From positions 1-53,784 of the forward strand of contig NZ_JAIRBA010000028.1 in assembly GCF_022008365.1 (NCBI RefSeq): 53,784 nt of DNA, read 5' to 3'. The DNA is from Aequorivita vitellina. Its GTDB lineage: Bacteria > Bacteroidota > Bacteroidia > Flavobacteriales > Flavobacteriaceae. Position 1 is the first letter of the stretch. Every line of letters starts with the position of its first letter. The notes under the pieces are model-generated. The model did not search any database and was not told the DNA's origin. It saw nothing but the letters and a program-made list of their open reading frames with translations. The position numbers and the translations under genes were made by a program. Shown piece by piece: positions 24,622-33,981 of this stretch.

Positions 24622-25722
24622 TTATAGTACGCTTTTTTGCTTGCTATAAAACGCGTCTGCCTGCATCTGCATTAGCTCGCGAGCTTTTTTTCGTTTGTAA
24701 TCGTATAATTCCTGTTCTTCAGCAATGTCTGCGTAAACTCGGTTGTTAATTTCACGATCTGTAGTTACAAGTATGTCGCGTTGCGCTTGTTGTTGGGTTA
24801 CCCAAGATTTTAGTGAGCTTTCCTGTTCTTCGAGTTTTAAATCGTAAGCGCCTTTTGGCGATAAAAGTTTGGCGAGAATTGGCGAAGTTTCAATTGCCAA
24901 AAACAATAAAAAGATAAAAAGTGAAGGCAATAACGGCAGCTTATTTAAAGCATTTACACGAGCCATCAAGCCGTCAAACCCATCGATTACAGGTTGGGTA
25001 CTGGCTACTTTTGAATTGTATTCAGCAGTAATTGTTTCAATTTTTGTTTCGGCAGCCGCAATTTTTTCGGCATTCGTTTTCTTTAATTCGGTTAAAGCAG
25101 CGAGCTCGGCGTCGTGTTTTTCGCGCTTTTCTTTGTAAACGGGACCTTTGCCTATTAACTCTGTGCCTTTGCGTCCTTCGGCTTCGGCGATGTACGTTTC
25201 ATATAATGTGTTTACTTCGGTTTCTTTATCGGTAATTTCTTTTTTCAATCCGGTTATTTCAGTTTCCAAAGCAGTTACCGCAGGCGTGAATTGCAAAGCC
25301 AATTGGTCTTTGTTGGCGAGAGTCATTTCGTTTTTCTCGGTAAGCAAAACCTGATTGATTTCTTTTTCAAAAATCTTCATTTCTAAAGGTTTTGAAATTA
25401 CGATGGCGATGATTATAGCCAAAGCTATTCGCGGCGATGCTTGTATTAATTCATCAAAAAAGTTGTTTCGTTTTTTAATAGTGGAAACAATAAATCTATC
25501 TAAATTAAAAATTAACAATCCCCAAATTATTCCGAAGAAGACAGCGGAAAAGTAATTGTCAAAAACCGTGTAAAGTGCATAGGCAGCGGCAATGGTGGCC
25601 ATAACGGCTGTAAAGAAAACGGTAGCGCCAATGCCGGCATATTTTGTGCGTTCGCCGGGAGAACATTCGTCAAGGATGGCTGTATCTGCGCCAGAGCAGA
25701 AGATGAAAAAGCGTTGTAACAT
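24622..25722 (-). CDS. DUF4407 membrane protein with long coiled coil
   Basis: A 366-residue DUF4407 protein. It opens with RFFIFCSGADTAILDECSPGERTKYAGIGATVFFTAVMA, the family signature. Membrane helices lie near 31-52, 58-76 and 93-111, and a last one near 262-282. Between them (about 125-245) is a Glu/Lys/Ala-rich coiled coil (FTPAVTALETEITGLKKEITDKETEV..., LTELKKTNAEKIAAAETKIETI). The C-terminal tail is charged and predicted cytosolic. No function is known. It runs on the same strand as the large fusion gene but is separated by a strong hairpin, so co-transcription is uncertain. Confidence 0.85.
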   Translation of the reverse strand: MLQRFFIFCSGADTAILDECSPGERTKYAGIGATVFFTAVMATIAAAYALYTVFDNYFSAVFFGIIWGLLIFNLDRFIVSTIKKRNNFFDELIQASPRIALAIIIAIVISKPLEMKIFEKEINQVLLTEKNEMTLANKDQLALQFTPAVTALETEITGLKKEITDKETEVNTLYETYIAEAEGRKGTELIGKGPVYKEKREKHDAELAALTELKKTNAEKIAAAETKIETITAEYNSKVASTQPVIDGFDGLMARVNALNKLPLLPSLFIFLLFLAIETSPILAKLLSPKGAYDLKLEEQESSLKSWVTQQQAQRDILVTTDREINNRVYADIAEEQELYDYKRKKARELMQMQADAFYSKQKSVL

Positions 25723-25737
25723 AAGGTTTTTAGATTG

Positions 25738-25869
25738 ATGAAACTATATAACGCTATTTCTTTCAGAATGTTACAGGATTGGGAGTGTTTAATTAATTAT
25801 TTTGTGAATATTGAAATCCGAATTCTTGATGAAAAAATTCGCGAATTGGTGGAAGACTTGCGACAATGA
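25738..25869 (+). CDS. Possible 43-residue ORF or gene remnant
   Basis: ATG at 25738 to TGA at 25867-25869 gives 43 residues starting MKLYNAISFRMLQDWE and ending ELVEDLRQ. The C-terminal half is a charged amphipathic helix (EIRILDEKIRELVEDLRQ). It fills the gap between the DUF4407 start and the end of the next convergent gene. I see no promoter and no family. It may be a remnant or chance. Confidence 0.22.
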   Translation: MKLYNAISFRMLQDWECLINYFVNIEIRILDEKIRELVEDLRQ

Positions 25870-25876
25870 AAGGTAT

Positions 25877-26272
25877 TCAAACCCAATTCACATTATAAAT
25901 AATTAACCCGCCAAGTAGCATTGCAAAAGGAGAAATGAGCTGGAAATAAATTGGTTTGAGTCTTTCGGCACTTTTCAAAGAAAAACTATGGTGTGTTTTT
26001 CTGGGGACGATGTAAAGAATCGCGGATGTTAAGACCATTACCCATCCAAATATTTTAAATGCAATAGGGAATTTGGAGAAATCTGCATATAAAATCATTG
26101 CTATTGCCGGGATAAGCCTTATTGTAATTTCGGCGTAATTGATAAAATTGGTGCTTCCCGCTTTTCGCAATATTGCTCTTGCTTTTTTAGGCGCATAAAG
26201 CATAATAAATCCCACTAAAATTATAAAAACTCCGAACAAGATTGATATCCATTTTGCCGCAGTTATTATCAT
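25877..26272 (-). CDS. Small four-helix integral membrane protein
   Basis: A 131-residue protein with four predicted membrane helices (about 5-25, 45-63, 70-88, 108-127) and conserved-looking loops (MLYAPKKARAILRKAG, PRKTHHSFSLKSAERLKP). It has no signal peptide and no cysteines. I recognise no named family. It is the last of a minus-strand series with MepB and the lipocalin-like gene, at gaps of 35-58 nt. Confidence 0.6.
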   Translation of the reverse strand: MIITAAKWISILFGVFIILVGFIMLYAPKKARAILRKAGSTNFINYAEITIRLIPAIAMILYADFSKFPIAFKIFGWVMVLTSAILYIVPRKTHHSFSLKSAERLKPIYFQLISPFAMLLGGLIIYNVNWV

Positions 26273-26330
26273 AATTTTGGAGTGTTTAAATTACCCGATT
26301 AATTTGTTTAACGCGGCTTTCAGCTTTTTA

Positions 26331-26807
26331 TCAATTGTTTTTATTGTATAATATTTTCACTTTTTCAATATTGGTTGTTTCTCCAATTTCATAAAAATAA
26401 TCCAGCTGCCATTGTTGTGTTTTTTCAGCTTGTTTGCTGGTTACAGTATCCCAAATTGGGTAAACCCGAAAACCTCTTTTTCCGTCTTTGTTTTCAGTAG
26501 AAATTATTCCTTTTGTTTTTAAAACCGATTTTGGGAAAACGAATTGTCCGAAGCGATTTTCCTTTTCCACATTGATTATGTAAAAATGGAAATCGTCTTT
26601 TTCAGAAAATGGCACCGTGATTCCTTGTTTGTTACGTTTCCAACAAGTAACAAACTGCCCCGTTTTTTTAGGAGTTATTTTTGCGTTTCTGCTTATTATT
26701 TGAAGTCCGTTTAATTGAAACCTGCAAGCGTTGTATTCTTTGCTTTCGGTTTCAATTTTAAAGTCGGAAACTGTGAAACCGCATTTTTCATAAATTGTTT
26801 TAATCAT
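26331..26807 (-). CDS. MepB family protein
   Basis: A 158-residue MepB-type protein. The diagnostic stretch is KKTGQFVTCWKRNKQGITVPFSEKDDFHFYIINV, followed by FGQFVFPKSVLKTKGIIS and KRGFRVYPIWDTVTSKQAEKTQQWQLDYF, all close to the family consensus. In staphylococci mepB sits with the multidrug regulator mepR and pump mepA, but MepB itself has no proven role. Neither partner is present here. It is cytosolic, with no membrane segments. Confidence 0.82.
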   Translation of the reverse strand: MIKTIYEKCGFTVSDFKIETESKEYNACRFQLNGLQIISRNAKITPKKTGQFVTCWKRNKQGITVPFSEKDDFHFYIINVEKENRFGQFVFPKSVLKTKGIISTENKDGKRGFRVYPIWDTVTSKQAEKTQQWQLDYFYEIGETTNIEKVKILYNKNN

Positions 26808-26842
26808 CTGTTAAATTGCGGTCAACGCTAATGTGAATACTA

Positions 26843-27235
26843 TTAAATTGGTTTTATTACCTCAAACTTTAATCCGCTATTTTCATCTGTAAAATACACT
26901 TTATCGCCGCTTTGAGAAACTTTAAAAGTTATTTTTGAACGAGTTGTACTGATGGTTTGCGTACTGGGATTGTAGCTCCAAGTTGCATTTTTGTTTGTAG
27001 TTGTTGCGTATGAATACGCTGTTCCTCCTTCTTGTTTTTCCTTTATTTCAAAACTGTTATCGGCGTATAAGTTAATTACAGCATTGGCCATTGCGGTAGC
27101 CATTTTTGGGTTACTACTACTATTTTCTACATTTTGTACGAGCCAAGTGCCAGTAATATCTTTTTTTGAAAAAGACTGGCTTTGTACTGTGGCTGCGATT
27201 AAAATGAAAGCGAAGAGTGCGATTATATTTTTCAT
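26843..27235 (-). CDS. Secreted lipocalin-like protein
   Basis: A 130-residue exported protein (signal peptide 1-19, ending TVQSQ). DITGTWLVQNVENSS is the lipocalin-like GxW start. The later alternating strands (VINLYADNSFEIKEK, ATWSYNPSTQTISTT, KITFKVSQSGDKVYFTD) fit a small beta barrel of the lipocalin_4/5-like kind seen in many flavobacterial proteins. Ligand unknown. Confidence 0.65.
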   Translation of the reverse strand: MKNIIALFAFILIAATVQSQSFSKKDITGTWLVQNVENSSSNPKMATAMANAVINLYADNSFEIKEKQEGGTAYSYATTTNKNATWSYNPSTQTISTTRSKITFKVSQSGDKVYFTDENSGLKFEVIKPI

Positions 27236-27693
27236 TGTTCTATATTTAATATGGTTCTAAAACTTTTTGGAAAGATAGCGATTTTTTGAAGAAAATTTTC
27301 CAGACGCGGTTTGGGTTTTTAACAATTAGCAACAAAATTTGTTTGCCGCAAAATTATTCGCAAAAATCAATTAAAAAGAGGTGGTATAAAAATCGCACAA
27401 AGTGAAAACAGAACAACATTGAAATATTTGTGAAGTATACTATTTTTTGTTATACTGTCCAGTTACATTTTTAAATATTGTTATGATAATTTTTACAATT
27501 AGAAAGACAACTGCTAAAAAGTTTCGGGATATATTTACTATTCAATTTTTTAAACCTTTAAATACTAGAGGAAGCTACAAGCTCTAACTTTATTATATTT
27601 ATAAGATACCTCGCAAAACAGTTTTATAGATTCAATAAATTTTCGCATCCTAAAAAAAGGAGCGTTTTTTCATTTCTTTTAAATTAATTTTTT
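27236..27693. other. Intergenic region before the BCCT operon
   Basis: This AT-rich divergent spacer is 458 bp long. It contains an inverted repeat AGTATA/TATACT at 27434-27456 and a weak -7-like TAAATTTT at 27636-27643 upstream of the BCCT gene. No ORF with coding character is seen. Osmotic regulation from here is possible but not shown. Confidence 0.3.
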
Positions 27694-29367
27694 ATGTCGA
27701 TTAAAATAACTCGAAAGGAGAGCACCTCAAAGTTTTTGGGCCTTGTGGTCAATAAAACGGTATTTTTTTCAGCAATTGCAGTCGTAATTTTTAGCGTTGG
27801 TTTCACGCTTATATTTGAGGAGGAAGCCGTGTATTACTTTGGAATCGCGCAAACCTCAGTATCTGCACATGGAGGGTGGATATACACATTGGCAGTTAAT
27901 TTATTTATAGTTTTTTGCTTGTATATGGCCTTTAGCAAGTTTGGAGCTATACGTATTGGTGGAAAAAAAGCCAAACCTGAATTTAGTTTGTGGGCGTGGT
28001 TTGCTATGCTTTTTAGTGCCGGAATTGGAAATGGACTCGTGCTTTTTAGTATTGCCGATCCTGTTCGCGATTTTTTAGTTCCACCTCGTTTGGCCGGTGA
28101 GGAACCCGCACTTATTGCGCAAGAAGCAATTAATTTTTCGTTCCTACATCACGGAATACACGGGTGGGCAATCTATTCGGTAGTAGGGCTTTCTTTGGCA
28201 TATTTCACCTTTAATAGAAAAATGCCACTAACACTACGCTCGGCTTTTTATCCTATCCTCGGAAACAAAATTCACGGATGGATGGGCGATGTAATTGATA
28301 TAATGGCGGTAATTACAACCCTTTTTGGACTGGCAACTACAATTGGTTTTGGAGTGGGGCAGATTAATTCTGGTTTAACCCATGTTTTTGGCGTGCCAAG
28401 TTCGCTATTTTATCAAATTATTATTATTGTTGGTGTAACCCTAGCAGCAACTCTTTCGGCATTTAGCGGGGTAAATAGAGGGGTTCAAATATTAAGTAAG
28501 CTCAACGTACGAGTGGCTTCGGCTATATTTATTTTGGTTTTAATTTTGGGGCCCACGATCTTTATTTTTAAGTCGTATATTCAAAATCTTGGTAGTTATT
28601 TAATACATTTTATAGATATGTCTACTTGGACCGAAGCATTGCGAGGTACAGATTGGCAAAAAATGAGAACCATTATGTATTGGGGATGGTGGATTTCTTG
28701 GTCGCCATTTGTGGGTACTTTTATTGCGCGTATCTCGCGCGGAAGAACCATAAAAGAATTTATTTTATGTGTTTTAATCTTACCAGCCTTAGTAACATTT
28801 TTATGGTTTAGCGCCTTTGGGGGAATAACCATGCGTGATATTTTATTGGGCGATACGGCCATGATTGCAGCTGTAAACGATAATATTTCTACTGCGCTGT
28901 ACGTATTTTTCGATAAATTTCCACTGGCTATGGTTTTAAAGTCTTTGGGGGTAATTTTGATTTGTAGTTTTATAATTACTTCGGCCGATTCGGGTGCTAT
29001 TGTAGTAAATAGTATTACTTCGGGCGGAAAATTGAAAACGCCACCCATGCAAAGAGTAATTTGGGCAATAGCTACAGGTGTAATTGCGGGCGTTTTAATG
29101 TACGGCGGTGGTCTTGGTGCCCTACAAACAGTAGTGACAATTTCGGGGCTTCCCTTTGCAATTCTTTTAGTTATGATGTGTTTTTCGCTGTATCGAGGGG
29201 TTAATGAAGACTATGAAAAAGCGGCTCGAAAAGAAAAACTTTTGGAAAGAGAAAGCTATCGTAAAAACATTCTCAATTTAGTAAACGAAGAACGGGAAGA
29301 ACGAAATTTAGAAAAAATAGATCCCGAAATTGAATCTAAAAAAAACCCAACCACAACCGATTTATAA
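27694..29367 (+). CDS. BCCT family transporter
   Basis: A 557-residue secondary transporter of the betaine/carnitine/choline family, with 12 predicted membrane helices and a charged C-terminal tail (about 510-557) as in osmoregulated members. The helix-8 signature WGWWISWSPFVGTFIARISRGRT is intact, including the Trp residues that box quaternary amines. The unwound TM3 segment reads AGIGNGLVLFSIADP (109-123), with Asn113 and Ser119/Ile120 in place of the usual small-residue and Trp/Tyr-Gly pattern. This marks an atypical subgroup whose substrate cannot be assumed to be glycine betaine. It is followed after 33 nt by a universal stress protein. Confidence 0.88.
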   Translation: MSIKITRKESTSKFLGLVVNKTVFFSAIAVVIFSVGFTLIFEEEAVYYFGIAQTSVSAHGGWIYTLAVNLFIVFCLYMAFSKFGAIRIGGKKAKPEFSLWAWFAMLFSAGIGNGLVLFSIADPVRDFLVPPRLAGEEPALIAQEAINFSFLHHGIHGWAIYSVVGLSLAYFTFNRKMPLTLRSAFYPILGNKIHGWMGDVIDIMAVITTLFGLATTIGFGVGQINSGLTHVFGVPSSLFYQIIIIVGVTLAATLSAFSGVNRGVQILSKLNVRVASAIFILVLILGPTIFIFKSYIQNLGSYLIHFIDMSTWTEALRGTDWQKMRTIMYWGWWISWSPFVGTFIARISRGRTIKEFILCVLILPALVTFLWFSAFGGITMRDILLGDTAMIAAVNDNISTALYVFFDKFPLAMVLKSLGVILICSFIITSADSGAIVVNSITSGGKLKTPPMQRVIWAIATGVIAGVLMYGGGLGALQTVVTISGLPFAILLVMMCFSLYRGVNEDYEKAARKEKLLERESYRKNILNLVNEEREERNLEKIDPEIESKKNPTTTDL

Positions 29368-29400
29368 CCTAATTATCACTTAAATAGTTACGTACGTAAA

Positions 29401-30279
29401 ATGACACAGAAAATAAATTTAGAGAACAACTTAAAGTTGATGATTGCACTGGACCTTACCGAAATGGATCCTATTTTGCTTCAATATGTGAGCTTCCTGT
29501 GTAAAGTCTGGAATATTGAACAAGTATATTTTACCCATAATATTAAGCAATACAAATTAAACGATTTGTACGATGAATTTTTAGATGAAGGCATTACCAT
29601 TGAAGATATAGTGGATAGAGGTTTGCAAAAAACCATAGAGAAAAATTACACAGCCACGGCGCCACATACGGTTGTAATAACTTCAGATGATTATACCGAG
29701 AGTATTTTAACTCATTTGGCAAAAGAGTATAAAATAGATATCGTAATTGTGGGTAATAAAGATGAATTGCAGGGCACGGGCGCTTTAAATCAAAAACTTG
29801 CTAGAATGCTCGATTCTAATATGCTTTTAGTGCCCGAAGAAGCAAAACACCATATGAATAATGTCTTGGTGCCAACAGATTTTAGCTCTGCTTCGGCGCG
29901 GTGTTTTAGGGTAGCAGAAAGCCTTGTAGAACGTTCTGGAGGTACTATTGAAGGCTTGCACGTGTATAATATTCCATCGGTTTTCTTCCCGTACATCAAC
30001 ACTGAAAAAGCGATTGATAAAACTAAAAATCATTTAAAGGAAAAAGTAAAGCAGTTTAGAAAGAGGCATGCAATTACTAACGAGCTTCCCTTTAGATATA
30101 TTGACAGAGAAAATCTTTCGGTTGTAGAAGCTATTGAAATACACGCCGAAAAAGGTGGTTTTGATATTATGATTGTTTCTGCAAGAGGGGGAAATAATAT
30201 TACTTCACTTTTTGTAGGAAGCATTACCAACGATTTATTAATAAGAAATAGAAAAATGCCTTTGCTGGTTATTAAATAA
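29401..30279 (+). CDS. Tandem-domain universal stress protein
   Basis: A 292-residue cytosolic protein with two UspA folds. Domain 1 spans about 8-145 (LKLMIALDLTEMD..., IDIVIVGNKDELQGTG...NMLLVPEE). Domain 2 spans about 150-292 (NNVLVPTDFSSASARCFRVAESL..., FDIMIVSARGGNNITSLFVGSIT...PLLVIK). Domain 2 keeps the glycine-rich nucleotide-loop pattern with GS; domain 1 is degenerate. Its position 33 nt behind the BCCT gene suggests co-transcription and a regulatory role for the transporter, as TeaD has for the TeaABC ectoine carrier in Halomonas. TTACGTACGTAA (29388-29399) directly before the ATG is a perfect palindrome of unknown meaning. Confidence 0.85.
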   Translation: MTQKINLENNLKLMIALDLTEMDPILLQYVSFLCKVWNIEQVYFTHNIKQYKLNDLYDEFLDEGITIEDIVDRGLQKTIEKNYTATAPHTVVITSDDYTESILTHLAKEYKIDIVIVGNKDELQGTGALNQKLARMLDSNMLLVPEEAKHHMNNVLVPTDFSSASARCFRVAESLVERSGGTIEGLHVYNIPSVFFPYINTEKAIDKTKNHLKEKVKQFRKRHAITNELPFRYIDRENLSVVEAIEIHAEKGGFDIMIVSARGGNNITSLFVGSITNDLLIRNRKMPLLVIK

Positions 30280-30300
30280 GGAAATTTTAAAAATTAAAAA

Positions 30301-30333
30301 CCGCTTTCGGAACTACCAAAAGTGGCTTTTTTT
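30301..30333 (+). terminator. Terminator after the BCCT-Usp operon
   Basis: CCGCTTT (30301-30307) pairs with AAAGTGG (30319-30325), with one G-T wobble and A/T pairs below. A run of T ends at 30333. Confidence 0.7.
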
Positions 30334-30363
30334 ATTCTGAAATATTAACTCTGAAAACCTTAT

Positions 30364-31548
30364 TTATTCATCAATTTCATTCCCGACTATTTTATTTTTC
30401 TTTCCAAACCGATATATTTTCACTTGAAGTAAAATAACCATTAATATAAATGAAACAGCGGTAATAAGTAGTAACATTCCTAATTCAGGTGTGATAGAAG
30501 TTAAACCTCCATCATAAAAAGCAATTTTTCTAAATCCGCTTAAAAATTGGGTAAGCGGAATAAATTGCGCAATGTTGGTTATTGCGGTTGGAATTGCCAT
30601 TGTTGGCCACGTAAAACCACTTAAAATAAAAGCTGGCGTAGATATTACCATTAATAGCTCGGTAGCTTTTAATTGACTTGGGATGGCGATGGAAAATAAC
30701 ATTCCAATAGCCATCGAAGCTAGGGTTAATAAAATAACCAAAGCTAACATTGGGAAATTAAAAACATTGGCTGCTATATTAAAATATGGAAAAAATAAAC
30801 CCACAGCCAACCAAATTATTGGAAGCATCAATAAAAACGGAGTTGCTTTTAGCGCAATGTGGTATAAAGACGATTTGCTTTCCTTAATTAACTTTTTAAA
30901 ATAACCATCTTCAAAATCTCTCGAAAACACGAGTGCCATAGCCAAGAATATAATTTGTTGCATTATTCCACCCAATAAACCGGGCAACATAAATGTTACA
31001 TAATTGCCTGTAGAATTATAGAGTTTGTTGAAGTTAATCTTAAAACTTTCGTACGAACTTAAGGCTTGTGCAGGGTGCATCCCTTGTTTTTTAAGGCTTT
31101 CTATTTCCATTCCTGCATTGAGTGTCATTAAAACTGATTGTATGTGTTTACTGGCAGTATTAGCATTTAAAATATTTGCCATATTTAAATCTACTCTAAC
31201 TTCCGGATGTTTTTTCTGAAATACATCTGCTTCAAAATTACTTGGAAGGGTAATTACAGCGGCGTATTGTTTTATAGGCATTTCATCAATGAGATTTCCG
31301 GCAGAATAGCGAACATCGGTAACTAACAAACCTTCATTGTCGTTAAAAGCATCAATAATTTTATCTGAAGTTGGGCTGCGATCCTGATCTACAATTACAA
31401 TTGGTAAATCCACTACCTTCGCTTGCTGGTACACATAGCCGAACAAAAATCCATACAGAATTGGCGCCCCAAAAAAGATAGCAAGCAGCACATTATTCGA
31501 AAAAATGCGCTTGAATTCTACCTTGACTAATTTTATAAATTTCTTCAT
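30364..31548 (-). CDS. ABC-2 type efflux permease
   Basis: A 394-residue ABC-2 permease of the YhhJ/YbhS/YbhR type. One N-terminal helix (about 20-40) is followed by a large periplasmic domain (45-180, with VVDLPIVIVDQDRSPTSDKIIDAF) and five to six C-terminal helices. The family phrase LLMVISTPAFILSGFTWPTMAIP is near 305-330. It is the last gene of a TolC-HlyD-permease operon. No ATP-binding subunit is encoded in the cluster, so the pump must borrow one or use an ATPase encoded elsewhere. Related pumps export drugs, Na+ or lipids; the substrate is not predictable. Confidence 0.85.
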   Translation of the reverse strand: MKKFIKLVKVEFKRIFSNNVLLAIFFGAPILYGFLFGYVYQQAKVVDLPIVIVDQDRSPTSDKIIDAFNDNEGLLVTDVRYSAGNLIDEMPIKQYAAVITLPSNFEADVFQKKHPEVRVDLNMANILNANTASKHIQSVLMTLNAGMEIESLKKQGMHPAQALSSYESFKINFNKLYNSTGNYVTFMLPGLLGGIMQQIIFLAMALVFSRDFEDGYFKKLIKESKSSLYHIALKATPFLLMLPIIWLAVGLFFPYFNIAANVFNFPMLALVILLTLASMAIGMLFSIAIPSQLKATELLMVISTPAFILSGFTWPTMAIPTAITNIAQFIPLTQFLSGFRKIAFYDGGLTSITPELGMLLLITAVSFILMVILLQVKIYRFGKKNKIVGNEIDE

Positions 31549-31598
31549 CGTTTATATTTTTAATTTTACCAATCAACTTTGACAGTTTTCATGTAATT

Positions 31599-32558
31599 CT
31601 ACTTTTTTAGTAAAACTGTGGCGTTTAGGTAAAATGTTTTGGCATCCACATTTTCGGTTGGAGAAATTTTTATTTCATAAATAGATTCATCTAACTCATA
31701 CAAAGGGGCGGTGCTGGTTATATCGGCATATTGAGCTAACTGGTTAATGGCGAAAATTTTAGCTTTTATTATTTCTTTGGTATATGGATTTTCTACAGAT
31801 AGTTTTTGTCCTTTTTTATACTCGTAAATTTTTGATTCGGGAATAGTAAATCTGAAATAAACGCTGTTCGTTTTATAGCCGTTAAACAAAGTATAGCCTG
31901 GAGTGAGTAATTCGCCTTCTTTTAAACTTATGGTTTCAATAGACATATTTATTGGTGCGATAATAAATTTTTCATCTGCAGCCGAAACTACTTCTTCTTT
32001 GGCTCCCAAAGCACGGTCTAATTGCCCTTTTGCTTGTTCAATTTGTTCGGCACGAGCGCCTTTTCGCACCTCTGTGCGCTTGGCTTTTAAGGCATCAACT
32101 TGTGCTTTCGCCATGGAAAGTTTCATTTTCACCTCGTCAAACTGCTGCTGGCTTACCAAAGAATCTTTGTACATGTTTTTCAAACGGTTATATGATTCTT
32201 GTGCAAATTTTAACTGCGCTTTCCCTGAATTTAACTGTTGCTCTATTTGGCTCAATTGCTCCATTGTGGCACCGTTAAAAGCCATGTTCAATTGCCCTTG
32301 GGCTGCAGTAATAGCACCTTCGGCTTGCATCATTCTTGCTGCAACTTCGGGAATATCGATGTAAGCAAGTGTATCTCCTTTTTTCACTTCCTGCCCTTCG
32401 GAAACATAAATTTTTGAAATTCTTCCGGCCAGTTTACTGCTTAGTGAAATAGTTTCAAATTTTACCTTTCCTCTTTCTGAAGCAATCTTGTTATCGCTAC
32501 AAGAACTTAAAGCAACGATAGAAACAATGGTTATTAGTATAGTTTTTATTGATTTCAT
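31599..32558 (-). CDS. HlyD/RND-type periplasmic adaptor lipoprotein
   Basis: A 319-residue membrane-fusion adaptor (YhiI/YbhG-like). The signal MKSIKTILITIVSIVALSSC ends in lipobox Cys20. KLAGRISKIYVSEGQEVKKGDTLAYID is the first half of the biotinyl-lipoyl domain. Residues about 78-200 form the alpha-helical hairpin (QIEQQLNSGKAQLKFAQESYNRLKNMYKDSLVSQQQFDEVK...), and IAPINMSIETISLKEGELLTPGYTLF is the second lipoyl half. It would bridge the ABC-2 permease and the TolC protein. It lies 25 nt from tolC and 50 nt from the permease. Confidence 0.88.
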   Translation of the reverse strand: MKSIKTILITIVSIVALSSCSDNKIASERGKVKFETISLSSKLAGRISKIYVSEGQEVKKGDTLAYIDIPEVAARMMQAEGAITAAQGQLNMAFNGATMEQLSQIEQQLNSGKAQLKFAQESYNRLKNMYKDSLVSQQQFDEVKMKLSMAKAQVDALKAKRTEVRKGARAEQIEQAKGQLDRALGAKEEVVSAADEKFIIAPINMSIETISLKEGELLTPGYTLFNGYKTNSVYFRFTIPESKIYEYKKGQKLSVENPYTKEIIKAKIFAINQLAQYADITSTAPLYELDESIYEIKISPTENVDAKTFYLNATVLLKK

Positions 32559-32583
32559 ATTTGAAAAATTTCGTTTTAATAGT

Positions 32584-33957
32584 TTAATATTTTAAAGTAC
32601 CCTTGGCGTGAAGCATTTCGGTTACTGCTCTTCGCTGATCGAAATAGGATTCTTGTAGTTTAAAGTTGGCTTTTTCTAGATTGGTAAGTGCATCGAGTAC
32701 TTCGTTAATGGACGCCAAATCGTTTTTAAATTGTTTGTTTACCATTTCATAGGTGTCGGTTGCAAGTTCAATTTCCTTTTCAACAATTTTTGAATTCTGT
32801 AATGTGGATTGATAAGTTTGCTCCGCTTTTACGATGCTTAAATCTATCATTTCTTCGGCTTCCTCAATTCGCTCTCTATAAATTTCACTTTCAAGTTTTG
32901 ATTTCTGAGCTTTTAAATTCGATTGATTTCCGTCAAAAACATTCCATTTAATTCCCACGCCAACGTACCATTTTGGGTCGAGAAGCGAGAGGTAATCTTC
33001 AATAAATTCGTAATGTCCTTTTACGGCAACCTTCGGAATAAAATGACTTTTTTCCATTTTTGATTTATAGATTGTAGCTTGTTCAGCCTCTTCCAAAGCT
33101 TTGATTTCATTTCGTTTTTCAACGTTGGAATTTGAATTTAAACTGAAAGTTTCCAATTCGGGTCGTAACATTCTTAAATTTTCTCTGCTTTCGCCCGTAA
33201 GTTGAAACAGCACTTCAATCAGCAAGGTTTTGTTGTGTTCAAACTCCAGTTTTTTTCCTGCTAATTGCTGTTGCGCTAATTCTATTTTTTTGCGACCGAT
33301 TGGCGTGGCGAGACCATTTTCAATGGCTTTCTTTACATAAAATGCTTGTTCATCGAGATATTTTTCTGAAGTGTTTAAAACTTTTTCCGAAGCATACACC
33401 AAAGCGAGTTTATCATACGCTTCAATAATTTTTAAAGCTAACTTATCTTTCTCTGCCATCCCGAGATATTTTAGCGATGACTCTTTGTGTTTGCTCGCTT
33501 TAATTGCAATGGTGGCTTCAAAACCGCTAAATAGAACCCAATCTAAATCTACTGAAGTTTTTAGAATGTTTTTATCCTGTAAATTTGGTGTATCTTTTAA
33601 AGGAATTTCACCGGGAAAGGGGGCGTTAAAAGGTATTTGTAAAGCTTCTTTTATTACAAGTTTTTGCGTGGCTACCAAAAGGTTTTGAGTGTCTTCGCCA
33701 AAGGTAATGTCGTCATTTAATCGAGTGAAGCTTCCATTAAATGTGACCTTCGGAATAAAAACAGATTTTGCCAGTCGCTGATCCAGCTTGGCTTGCTGTG
33801 CTTCAATAGCTTTAATATTTACAGTCTGACTTTTATTCAAACCTTTGTTAATTAATTCGGTGAGCACAGGATCCAGTTGTTGTGAAAAGCTTACGGTTGA
33901 AAAAAGCCCAACTATACTGATAAATAGCATGTTAATAACACCCTTGTTGATTTGCAT
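32584..33957 (-). CDS. TolC family outer-membrane efflux protein
   Basis: A 457-residue TolC-like channel protein. The signal peptide spans about 1-25 (LFISIVGLFSTVSFSQ). Two outer-membrane efflux repeats follow, each with long helices and a beta hairpin (KSVFIPKVTFNGSFTRLND and KSHFIPKVAVKGHYEFIEDY are the equivalent strands). TSVDLDWVLFSG and GVGIKWNVFDGNQSNLKAQKSKLE are family hallmarks. It is the first gene of the efflux operon, behind the Crp-like regulator, with a -7 element in between. Confidence 0.9.
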   Translation of the reverse strand: MQINKGVINMLFISIVGLFSTVSFSQQLDPVLTELINKGLNKSQTVNIKAIEAQQAKLDQRLAKSVFIPKVTFNGSFTRLNDDITFGEDTQNLLVATQKLVIKEALQIPFNAPFPGEIPLKDTPNLQDKNILKTSVDLDWVLFSGFEATIAIKASKHKESSLKYLGMAEKDKLALKIIEAYDKLALVYASEKVLNTSEKYLDEQAFYVKKAIENGLATPIGRKKIELAQQQLAGKKLEFEHNKTLLIEVLFQLTGESRENLRMLRPELETFSLNSNSNVEKRNEIKALEEAEQATIYKSKMEKSHFIPKVAVKGHYEFIEDYLSLLDPKWYVGVGIKWNVFDGNQSNLKAQKSKLESEIYRERIEEAEEMIDLSIVKAEQTYQSTLQNSKIVEKEIELATDTYEMVNKQFKNDLASINEVLDALTNLEKANFKLQESYFDQRRAVTEMLHAKGTLKY

Positions 33958-33981
33958 TGTTTCAGGTTTTTAATTACAATA

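Noticed and set aside
29388-29399. Perfect palindrome TTACGTACGTAA before the Usp gene
   Set aside because: Twelve-base palindromes in AT-rich spacers are expected by chance, and no second copy was found in this window.
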